Position numbers and translations under genes: made by a program
Source: CAWEFA01 sp963808135
GTDB taxonomy: Bacteria > Bacteroidota > Bacteroidia > Bacteroidales > DTGW01
NCBI GenBank assembly: GCA_963808135.1
Contig: CAWEFA010000030.1
Location: 1-53,464 of the forward strand
DNA: 53,464 nt
Direction of reading: 5' to 3'
In this document: in pieces, positions 41,960 through 50,939 of the stretch
How positions within the stretch are numbered: position 1 is the stretch's first letter
How the letters are laid out: each line of letters begins with the position of its first letter
The notes under the pieces: generated by a model
The model's input: only the letters and a program-made list of their open reading frames with translations
Database searches by the model: none
Told to the model about the DNA's origin: nothing

Positions 41960-44900
41960 GTGAAACAATACAAATTATATAACAGCTTATTCGGCTGGCT
42001 GGCATTTGCCGTGGCAGCCTTTACCTACATTTCAACTGCCGAAGCAACAGCCAGCTTATGGGATTGCAGCGAGTTTATTGCAACATCGTTTAAACTTGAA
42101 GTAGGCCATCCCCCGGGCGATCCGTTTTTTGCCCTGCTTGCGCGTTTTTTTACAATGTTTGCTGGATCGAACCTTGCTATGGTAGCAAGGATGGTAAACT
42201 ATTTGTCGGCATTGGCCAGCGCTTTTACAATTCTTTTGTTGTTTTGGACTATCACGCACCTCGCCCGGAAAATTATTATAAAAAATGAAAATTATACAAA
42301 AGCCAATATTGCCATAATTATAGGAAGCGGCCTTGTAGGTTCACTGGCTTATACTTTTTCCGATACCTTCTGGTTTTCAGCAGTGGAAGGCGAAGTTTAC
42401 GCTTCATCGTCGCTTTTTACAGCCCTCGTTTTTTGGGCCATTTTGAAATGGGAAGATGTTGCCGATGAAAAATATGCCAACAGGTGGATTATACTTATCG
42501 CATATTTAATGGGGTTGTCTATTGGTGTACATTTGCTGAACCTTCTTGCAATCCCTGCAATAGTTATGGTATACTATTTCCGGAAATTCGAAGTAAATAG
42601 AAAAGGTGTTCTGACGGCGCTTTTTTTATCATTGCTAATCCTGGGGTTCGTTATGTATGGGATTATCCAGGGCGCCCTGGTAATTGCTTCCTGGTTTTGA
42701 ACTTTTATTTGTCAATTCATTAGGATTGCCTTTTAATTCAGGTTTGATATTTTATATTGTGCTTATTCTTGCTTTGCTGGTTTACGGAATTTACTATTCC
42801 CTGAAAAAGCAAAAAGTTATTTTAAATACTGCCCTTTTAGGTATATTAATGTTGTTGCTGGGATATTCGTCTTTTGCCGTTGTTGTAATCAGGTCGAATG
42901 CCGAAACACCAATTAACGAGAACCAGCCAGACAATGTTTTTTCATTGCTATCGTATCTCGACCGCGAACAATATGGCGACCGGCCTTTGATATGGGGACA
43001 ATACTACAATACCCCTGTAAAAGATGTTGTTGAAAATAAAAATAATTATGCACCGCTTGATAAAAAATATGAAGTCGTCGGGCATAACTATAAAGTAAAT
43101 TACGACAACCGCTATTGCACATTATTTCCCCGCATGTACAGTACCGATCCCAGCCATATAGAAGTTTATAAAGAATGGGGGCACATCAAAGGGAACCTTG
43201 CAAAAGTTGAAGACAGGGGCAAAACAAAAAATGTTTACATCCCCACTTTCGGCGAAAATATAAGGTTCTTTCTAAAATATCAAATAGGATATATGTACAT
43301 GAGGTACTTCCTCTGGAATTTTGTCGGGCGCCAGAACGATGAACAGGGAAATGGCGGCATACTGAAAGGAAACTGGATAAGCGGGATCGGATTTATAGAT
43401 TCAAAGCTTGTCGGAACCCAGAAAGGATTACCTCCGGTAATGAAAAATATACCATCAAGAAATGTATATTATGGACTGCCATTCTTACTCGGAATTTTAG
43501 GGTTATTTTATATATTCGATAAAAACAGGCGCAGCTTTTTAATTACTACATTGTTTTTCATAATGACAGGTATTGCCATAGTAATATACCTTAACCAAAC
43601 CCCGCTTCAACCGCGTGAGCGCGACTATGCTTACGCCGGCTCATTTTACGTTTTTGCTATCTGGATTGGTTTTGGGGTTATTGCGCTGTATGAATTTTTA
43701 AAAAATCAAAAATTTGCTTTTTTACGCGCTATCGTAATCTCTGGCGTATGCCTTTTGCTTGTGCCCGGCATCATGGCGAAAGAAAACTGGGACGACCATG
43801 ATCGTTCCGGCAGATATACCACAAGGTCATATGCATTTAACTATTTAAATTCCTGCGCCCCGAATGCCATATTATTTACATTTGGCGATAATGACACTTT
43901 CCCGTTATGGTATTTGCAGGAGGTTGAAGGAATCAGGACTGACGTGCGTGTGGTTAACCTCATGCTGTTCAGCGCTGACTGGTATTTCGATCAGATGAAA
44001 AAGAAAGCATACAATTCAGAACCTTTGCCAATTTCACTGGTGAAGAAACAATATATTGGTGAAAAACGCGACAGGATTTATATTGTTGAAAAAATTAAAG
44101 ATTACATCAATTTAAAGCAAGCCGTAGATTTTGTTGCCAGCGATAGTCCCGATACAAAAAAAATAGGCGAATATGACCAGATCGATTATCTGCCCGGGCG
44201 CAATTTTATAATCCCGGTCGATAAGCAAGCTGTTTTAAAAAATGGTACTGTAAGTTTAAAGGATTCAGATAAAATTGAAAAAGAAATCCGTTTTACCGTT
44301 AAAGGTTCCGATATTGATAAAAGCCAGTTGGGTACACTTGACATCATTGCCAATAACAACTTGTCCCGGCCAATATATTTTGATGCCTGCAATATCGAAG
44401 GTACTCTTAACCTGAACGAATACCTCCAGCTTGAAGGCTTTGCTTACCGCCTTGTGCCTATTAAAACAAAATACAGCAGCATGCTCGATTGTGGCAAAAT
44501 AAATACCGATGTTATGTACAATAACATGATGAATAAATTTGACTATGGCCGGATGAATGCGCTCGGTGTATATTTAGACCAGTTTCACCTCAGGACTTTA
44601 TCGGTGCTCAAATTCAAAAATAATTTTACACGCCTTGCAAAAGCTTTGCTCGCAGAAAACAAGAAAGATTCTGCCATTGCCGTTTTAAACAAGTGCCAGG
44701 AACTTACGCCGCTTGATAAAGTGCCTGACGATATTTTTTCAATTGCCATATCCGAAACATATTTCGCAGCCGGCGATACAGCAAATGGTTTGAAAATAAT
44801 GAAGAGGTATTCTCAAACCTGTTCTGAAAAACTCGGTTATTTTTTATCGTTGCCAAAAGTGTTCCGGGAAAATGTTGATTTTGATATAAGCTATTCCCTC

Positions 44901-45008
44901 GAATCGCTCAGGCAAATGCTTGATGTTGCTGAAAAATATAACCAGCCTTTCAAAAATGAACTGAAAAACATGCTGAAAAAATACAATTCGATTTCGGACA
45001 ATAGTTAA
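41960..45008 (+). CDS. DUF2723 membrane glycosyltransferase-like protein, split by a one-base frameshift
   Basis: This is a DUF2723 family protein (related to TMEM260), a large membrane protein proposed to act as O-mannosyltransferase in Bacteroidota. Two frames join at 42695-42698: the first (from 41960) ends IASWF-stop, and the second continues FELLFVNSLGLPFNSG in the next frame. Removing one T from the four-T run restores ASWFELLF, as expected for the family. The start is GTG at 41960 (KQYKLYNSLFGW), because the nearby ATG at 41953 is in a dead frame. ASLWDCSEFIATSFKLEVGHPPGDP is the catalytic-region block; later YTFSDTFWFSAVEGEVYASS and LQPRERDYAYAGSFYVFAIWIG occur. The C-terminal region, about 250 residues, is soluble. 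The indel is probably an error. Confidence 0.88.
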
Positions 45009-45016
45009 TTAAATCA

Positions 45017-45622
45017 ATGATGCACGAGCTTTTATTCGTAACCAACAATAACCATAAAATTGAAGAAATATCCAAATTACTGGACAATAAAATAAAACTG
45101 CTTTCTCTCCGGGATATTGGTTGCTTCGATGAAATTCCAGAAAACCAGGATACGCTTGAAGGCAATGCGTTACAAAAAGCCCGGTATGTTTATGATAAAT
45201 ATCGCTGCGATTGCTTTGCCGACGATACCGGTTTAGAAGTTGAAGCGCTGAATGGAAGGCCGGGAGTTTATTCGGCCCGTTACAGTGCAAACGATGTTCA
45301 GGTTAATTCCACTGAAGAAAGATATGAAGCAAATATCAATAAATTACTTTTTGAAATGAAAAGGGTGGAAAACCGCAAAGCATTTTTCCGTACTATAATT
45401 TGTTTGATTAAAGAAGGCAAAAATATTTTTTTCGAAGGAAAAGTTGAAGGAATTATCCTTAGCCAAAAACGCGGCAATATGGGCTTTGGTTACGATCCCA
45501 TTTTCCAGCCCGATGGGTACAATAAAACTTTTGCTGAAATGAGTTTGGATGAAAAAAACCAGGTAAGCCATCGTTCAATGGCGATTGAAAAATTGACGGA
45601 ATACATTAATAATAAAATCTAA
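45017..45622 (+). CDS. rdgB: Non-canonical purine NTP pyrophosphatase (RdgB/HAM1)
   Basis: The 201-residue enzyme hydrolyses dITP, ITP and XTP to monophosphates, cleaning the nucleotide pool. The N-terminal TNNNHKIEEI matches the family SxNxxKxxE motif. DCFADDTGLEVEALNGRPGVYSARYS contains the metal-binding Asp and SAR motifs, and MGFGYDPIFQPDGYNKTFAEMSLDEKNQVSHR contains the GYDP and SHR motifs. Length is normal. It follows the DUF2723 gene after 8 bp and is probably co-transcribed with it. Met2 is an equally plausible start. Confidence 0.95.
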   Translation: MMHELLFVTNNNHKIEEISKLLDNKIKLLSLRDIGCFDEIPENQDTLEGNALQKARYVYDKYRCDCFADDTGLEVEALNGRPGVYSARYSANDVQVNSTEERYEANINKLLFEMKRVENRKAFFRTIICLIKEGKNIFFEGKVEGIILSQKRGNMGFGYDPIFQPDGYNKTFAEMSLDEKNQVSHRSMAIEKLTEYINNKI

Positions 45623-45712
45623 AGTTTAATAAATGAATATAATCAAAATAACCAAAAACAATAAATTATTCCAGTTTTCGTTTTTTGCATTGACTTACAT
45701 TTATTTATAAAA

Positions 45713-48259
45713 ATGAACCGTAAATTATTATTATTACTTTCCATAATTTTGAATTACATATGTTTAAATGCACAGGTTGCTCCCGGAAGTTGGAAAGATT
45801 ACCTTTCATACCATATGGGCGAAAAAGTAGTATTGGGCAAAAACAAAGTTTACTGTTGCACTAAAGTCAGCTTATTTTGCTACGATCTTACCGATTACAG
45901 TATTCACACCATTTCCAAACTTCAGGGACTTAGTGATGTTGAAATTTCAACAATTGAATATGCACCGGAAAATGATATACTTATAGTTGCTTATACCAGT
46001 TCTAATATCGACCTTATTGAAGGTCATAAAATAATTAATGTTCCTGATATTAAAAATAAAACATCAATTCCTAACAGAACAATTAATGACATATTGGTAG
46101 TCGGGAATAAAGCTTATTTATCATGTGGATACGGGATTTCGGTACTTGATCTTGAAAAATTCCAAATTCTGGACACTTACTATCCGGGAAATAATGGTTC
46201 GCCTAATTTAGTAAACAGGTTATGTGTTGACGACTCTCTCAAATATTTTTATGCTGCAACGCTCACCGGAATTTACAAGGCATCGGTAAACGATTCTTTT
46301 TTAGCAGACTTTACCCATTGGAAACAACGTATAAACTTCTCAAATTACAATAATGAATGTAACAACATGGCATATTTTAAGGGAAAATTATTTGCTATGT
46401 TTCATGGCAATAATTCTACATCAAATGACATAATTCTTTATTTAAATTTAAAAGGTGGCAATTGGGCGACATTAAATGCAATTAATGACAAAAGCATAAT
46501 TGCTATGAACGTAAAAAACAATAAATTTTTAATTGTTACAAATGGCGGGGTTTATACTTTAGATTCAAGCCTGGCAACAACGCATGTATATTGGAATTGG
46601 TATGAAACGTATGCAACGGCTGATGAAAAATCGAATATTTGGGTTTCAGACGGGCAATTGACATTATTTAAATGTTTAGATATAGCATACCAAAATAATC
46701 CAGCTAAACCAATTCCCCCACCTAATAGTCCTTTTTACCCTGATAATGTAAAAATCGATGCTTCAAATGGAACATTATGGTCAGTAACAGGCAGTAAAGG
46801 CGATAACTGGAATTCACCGCTTTATTCACATGACGGGGCACAAGCTTATTCTGACAATATCTGGAGTGTATACAATTTAAATACAATACCTGAATTAGCG
46901 CCAGTTGAAGATATGGTAAATGTAAAAATTGATCCGTTTGATACCAGTGTAGTTTATATGACGACATGGTCTACAGGCGGGCTTGTAGAATATAGTGAAG
47001 GAAAATTCAAACTATTTAGTTCCGATAATACAAATAATTGTATCCAACCATATAATTATCTTGCCAAAAAATCATTAATAGAAAATGTAAAACCAGTAAA
47101 AAGGTCTAAAATATTACCAGTTAAAGGCAATGAAGGGGCTGCCCAAATAACTAAGCAACCAAACCGCTATATTACGAACCAAAATAATGCGTTTAATAAA
47201 TTGAAAGTTAAACAAGATTCTACCAGGTACGAACTTTATGGTATTTCATTTGATGCAAACGGAAATCTTTGGGTTACAAATTCTTTTTGTAAAAACCAAT
47301 TGGTTGTGCATACCCATCCGGGCTATTCTGATGGCAAATGGAAAAGTTTTTCGTTAGGCACTGCTGCCGTAGCAAATGGTTATGTAGGCGATGTTTTAGC
47401 TACAAGCTGGGGGCATAAATGGATATACCTTCCAACACCTTCAAGTTCTTCCACAACAATAATGGTGTTTGCTGAAAAAAGCACAATTAATAATAATACA
47501 ATTGGTAATGAAATTGATTATTCGCTTACCTCATTAAATTTATCTAATATAGAATCGACAATTTCATCAACCAATATTTATTGCTTTGCTGAAGATCGTA
47601 ATGGTTATATATGGGTTGGCACAGACGCTGGTCCGGTCAAATTTGTTACCCCACAGGATGTTTTTGATAATATTGGCCCTTCCGGTTCAAAAATTTTAGT
47701 TCCAATAATAAAAGGCCAGACAGAAGCTGCTTACCTTCTGGAAACTGAGAGGATAAATGCTATTGCCGTCGATGGAGGTAACAGGATATGGTTTGGAACT
47801 CAAAGTTCAGGGGCATTTTTAATATCTAATGACGGCCAGAACCAGTTGGCACATTTTACTAAAGACAACAGCCCACTTCTTTCAAATACAATTTTTGATA
47901 TAAGTATTAATCAAAAATCCGGCGAAGTATTTTTTGCTACGGATGTTGGACTTATTTCATACAGGGGATTTGCAACTGAAGGCGGTGAGGATTTTGGAAA
48001 AGTTTATGTATATCCGAACCCTGTTCGAGAAAATTATAATGGAAATATAATTGTTACCGGTTTAATTGAAAATACTATTGTTAAAATAACCGATGTATCG
48101 GGTAACCTGGTATATGAGACAGTTTCTCTTGGAGGCCAAGCTGTTTGGAATGGCAAAAACCTACAGGGTAAACGGGCGAATACCGGTGTTTATTTAGTAT
48201 TCTGTTCTAATAGCGATGGTTCAAAAACACGTGTTACAAAGCTTTTATTGATTCATTGA
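45713..48259 (+). CDS. porZ: T9SS-associated protein PorZ
   Basis: The 848-residue surface protein has a signal peptide (about 1-20, ending CLNAQ), two seven-bladed propellers of the two-component-regulator type (roughly 25-340 and 350-750), and a C-terminal sorting-like domain (about 765-848, VYVYPNPVRENYNGN). VAPGSWKDYLSYHMGEKVVLGKNKVYCCT and LQGLSDVEISTIEYAPENDILIVAY match PorZ N-termini. GNLWVTNS, GYIWVGTDAGPVKF and RIWFGTQSSGAFLI are propeller motifs. PorZ belongs to the T9SS attachment complex that joins cargo to A-type lipopolysaccharide. This fits the T9SS cargo genes at 10184 and 34182. Confidence 0.87.
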   Translation: MNRKLLLLLSIILNYICLNAQVAPGSWKDYLSYHMGEKVVLGKNKVYCCTKVSLFCYDLTDYSIHTISKLQGLSDVEISTIEYAPENDILIVAYTSSNIDLIEGHKIINVPDIKNKTSIPNRTINDILVVGNKAYLSCGYGISVLDLEKFQILDTYYPGNNGSPNLVNRLCVDDSLKYFYAATLTGIYKASVNDSFLADFTHWKQRINFSNYNNECNNMAYFKGKLFAMFHGNNSTSNDIILYLNLKGGNWATLNAINDKSIIAMNVKNNKFLIVTNGGVYTLDSSLATTHVYWNWYETYATADEKSNIWVSDGQLTLFKCLDIAYQNNPAKPIPPPNSPFYPDNVKIDASNGTLWSVTGSKGDNWNSPLYSHDGAQAYSDNIWSVYNLNTIPELAPVEDMVNVKIDPFDTSVVYMTTWSTGGLVEYSEGKFKLFSSDNTNNCIQPYNYLAKKSLIENVKPVKRSKILPVKGNEGAAQITKQPNRYITNQNNAFNKLKVKQDSTRYELYGISFDANGNLWVTNSFCKNQLVVHTHPGYSDGKWKSFSLGTAAVANGYVGDVLATSWGHKWIYLPTPSSSSTTIMVFAEKSTINNNTIGNEIDYSLTSLNLSNIESTISSTNIYCFAEDRNGYIWVGTDAGPVKFVTPQDVFDNIGPSGSKILVPIIKGQTEAAYLLETERINAIAVDGGNRIWFGTQSSGAFLISNDGQNQLAHFTKDNSPLLSNTIFDISINQKSGEVFFATDVGLISYRGFATEGGEDFGKVYVYPNPVRENYNGNIIVTGLIENTIVKITDVSGNLVYETVSLGGQAVWNGKNLQGKRANTGVYLVFCSNSDGSKTRVTKLLLIH

Positions 48260-48278
48260 AACCACGAATAACTTTTGT

Positions 48279-49666
48279 TTATATCATTTTTTTCGGATCC
48301 ACCCACAAATTAAATTGTTCATTAGTTACCAAACCTGATTCTATTGCAGCTTCGCGAAGACTCTTATTTTCATCATGGGCTTTTTTTGCTATTTTTGCTG
48401 CATTCTCATAACCAATGTGAACGCTTAATGCAGTTACCAGCATTAAGGAATTGTCAAGATGTTTTTTTATAGTTTCATGGTTTGGTAATAGCCCCATAAT
48501 GCAATTGTCATTAAAAGATATGCAAGCATCGCCTAACAACCTTGCCGATTGCAAAACGTTATAAACAATCATTGGTTTGAAGACATTAAGTTCGAAGTGT
48601 CCGTTTGCCCCGCCGATTGAAATTGCCATATCATTGCCAATAACCTGGGCACAAACCATTGATAAAGCTTCCGCTTGGGTAGGATTAACTTTACCAGGCA
48701 TAATTGATGAGCCCGGTTCATTATCGGGGATAATTATTTCGCCTATGCCGCAACGGGGACCTGAAGCAAGCATACGTATATCGTTTGCAATTTTCATGAG
48801 CGAAACTGCCGAACGTTTAAATGCGCTGCTCAATTCAACCATAGCATCATTTGCTGCAAGGGCTTCAAATTTATTAGGAGCTGTTACAAAGGGGAAGCCG
48901 GTTAGTTCCGCAATTTTTTTTGCAACCAATTTATCGTAATCTTTGGGTGCATTCAATCCTGTTCCAACGGCAGTTCCTCCAATCGCTAACTCACAGATAG
49001 GCTCAAGGGCATTCCTTATGGCGCGAATTGAATTATCAATTTGCCTGACATAACCTGACAATTCCTGCCCGAGTGAAATAGGCGTAGCATCCATTAAATG
49101 GGTGCGTCCTATTTTTATTATGTTTTTAAATTCCTCCGATTTTTTTGCAAATGTGCTGCACAATTTTTGTAACCCAGGAAGCGTTAATTCCATGACCATT
49201 TTATACGCGGCAATATGCATGGCTGTTGGAAATGTATCGTTCGATGATTGCGATTTATTGACATCATCATTTGGATGAAGGATTTTATTTTTGTCGGTTA
49301 GTTTGCCCCCGGTCAATACGTGTGCCCTGTTGGCAATTACTTCGTTTATGTTCATATTGGTATGTGTGCCTGAACCAGTTTGCCATATTACCAGTGGGAA
49401 TTCATCGTCTAATTTACCTGCAAGGATTTCATCGCATACCTTGCAAATTAATTCACATTTTGAGATTGGGATAATGCCGAGTTCGAAGTTAGTCAAAGCG
49501 GCAGCCTTTTTTATGTATGCAAAAGCTAAAATAATTTCCTTCGGCATACTGGCTTCAGGCCCGATTTTAAAATTCCTGAGCGACCTTTCCGTTTGCGCGC
49601 CCCAGTATTTATCGGCGGTACTTTTATTTCGCCAATTGTATCGTGTTCAATTCTGAAGTTTGCCAT
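48279..49666 (-). CDS. fumC: Class II fumarate hydratase, N-terminus split by a one-base frameshift
   Basis: Class II fumarase interconverts fumarate and malate in the TCA cycle. Conserved blocks are WQTGSGTHTNMNINEVIANRA, GRTHLMDATPISLGQE, GGTAVGTGLNAPK and the signature GSSIMPGKVNPTQAEA. The long frame starts only at 49547 (MPKEIILAF), but the coding strand upstream reads MANFRIEHDTIGEIKVP from 49666. One G or C missing in the GGCGG at 49613-49617 shifts the frame; restoring it gives ADKYWGAQTERSLRNFKIG and joins both parts into about 462 residues, the family length. I take this as an error or a recent mutation. It is preceded by the ArsC-like gene (18 bp) on the same strand. Confidence 0.93.
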
Positions 49667-49684
49667 ATTATATATAATCAATTA

Positions 49685-50032
49685 TCAGTTATTTATTAGA
49701 ATATCGCTCAAAGCAGGCGGTTGTGCAATTACAGCTTTGTATTTTCCGACAATAATAGGCCTTTGTATAAGTTTTGGGTTCTCGATTAAAATTTGAATCC
49801 ATTCATCATCTGTGAAATGTTTACCTTTTAATTCTTTTTTAAAATAATCCTCTTGTATTCGGACAATTTCATGTGGCTTTTTATTTAGCTTTAAAAGAAT
49901 TTCTTTTATTTCTAATTTACTAATGCCTTCTTCAATGTATTTCACTATTTGAAATACAACATTTTTTTCTTTAAGATATTTCAATCCCTCACAGCTTTTT
50001 TTACATCGGGGATTGTGGTAAATTTTTAACAT
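49685..50032 (-). CDS. ArsC/Spx-family glutaredoxin-like reductase
   Basis: This 115-residue protein has the arsenate reductase (ArsC, YfgD-like) fold. The N-terminal YHNPRCKKSCEGLKYL holds the active-site cysteine at position 10 in NPRCxxS, and the central RPIIVGKYKAVIAQPP matches the family RPI/V motif. It may reduce arsenate with glutathione or thioredoxin, or act as a thiol regulator. No arsR or arsB gene is near. It lies between aspS (47 bp) and fumC (18 bp), all on the minus strand, so a housekeeping operon is likely. Confidence 0.85.
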   Translation of the reverse strand: MLKIYHNPRCKKSCEGLKYLKEKNVVFQIVKYIEEGISKLEIKEILLKLNKKPHEIVRIQEDYFKKELKGKHFTDDEWIQILIENPKLIQRPIIVGKYKAVIAQPPALSDILINN

Positions 50033-50079
50033 AAACTGTGCTTTAGCAAATTTTCAATTTTATTATTGAAGAAATAAAA

Positions 50080-50640
50080 TTAATCTTTCTTATTAATATT
50101 AATTCCTAATTCATCCAGTTGTTCCTGGCTAATACTTGAGGGAGAATCGATCATTACATCACGGCCTGCATTGTTTTTCGGAAATGCAATTACATCGCGG
50201 ATATTGTCTAAACCGGCAAGCAAAGAGCAGAGACGATCGAAGCCGAGAGCAATGCCACCATGTGGGGGTGCGCCGAAACGAAAGGCATTCATAAGGAATC
50301 CAAACTGATATTCGGCCTGTTCGGGAGTAAAGCCAAGCACAGAAAACATTTTTTGCTGCAATTCTTTATTGTGAATACGAATTGAACCTCCTCCGATTTC
50401 AACTCCATTAATTACCAAATCGTAAGCTTTTGCACGAATTTTACCGGGATCGGTTTTGAAATATTGAATATCATCGTCAACCGGCGAAGTGAAGGGATGG
50501 TGCATGGCAAACCAGCGCTTGCTTTTTTCGTCCCATTCCAGCAAAGGGAAATCAATAACCCAAAGCGGAACAAATTTATTTGGATTACGCAAACCAAGAC
50601 GGTTTCCCATTTCAAGGCGAAGTTCGCACAACGCTTTAAG
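50080..50640 (-). CDS. aspS: Aspartyl-tRNA synthetase, C-terminal part only, truncated at a junction
   Basis: The last 180 or so residues of AspRS are present: ALCELRLEMGNRLGLRN, then WVIDFPLLEWDE, WFAMHHPFTSP, YDLVINGVEIGGGSIRIHN and the class II motif 3 GIALGFDRL, ending near DVIAFPKNNAGRD. Full Bacteroidota AspRS has about 580 residues; the anticodon-binding domain and motifs 1 and 2 are lost. Upstream of about 50640 the frame reads GC-rich foreign sequence with no AspRS similarity. The gene is essential, so the cut marks an assembly junction. Confidence 0.93.
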   Translation of the reverse strand, partial: LKALCELRLEMGNRLGLRNPNKFVPLWVIDFPLLEWDEKSKRWFAMHHPFTSPVDDDIQYFKTDPGKIRAKAYDLVINGVEIGGGSIRIHNKELQQKMFSVLGFTPEQAEYQFGFLMNAFRFGAPPHGGIALGFDRLCSLLAGLDNIRDVIAFPKNNAGRDVMIDSPSSISQEQLDELGININKKD

Positions 50641-50939
50641 GGCTGAGACTCCGATAAATCGCGAGCAGGCAGCCGCGCTCCGCCGTCTCCTAAACGATTT
50701 GACAACAGGCCCCATCGGGGGACCGCGGCAGTGTGCAGCGTGGCAAGATTTGATGCAATAAAGCCAAACTTTGCTTTTCAGCGGGGTGGCGGGTCGGTTA
50801 TAAAATGGCGCATGCAAACCATCGTTGCCTGTCCCCGACGGGCTTTCGCCAAGTTGCATTTGTCTTCAAACGGGCCGCGCTCCTTTGAGTCGCGGGCGGT
50901 TGCGGTTTCCACTGTTTCCAAATTGAAAGAAATTCCACT
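50641..50939. other. GC-rich intergenic segment after the junction
   Basis: This 299-bp stretch precedes the EF-G2-like gene and is much richer in G and C than everything to its left. It contains GC-rich repeat-like text (GCAGCCGCGCTCCGCCGTCTC near 50671) reminiscent of multicopy intergenic sequences in some Verrucomicrobiota; that resemblance is from memory and uncertain. No gene is supported. The long minus-strand frame crossing it exists only because of the join. Confidence 0.5.

Noticed and set aside
50641..50859. N-terminal extension of AspRS reading MQLGESPSGTG
   Set aside because: It is GC-rich sequence past the junction with no AspRS similarity.
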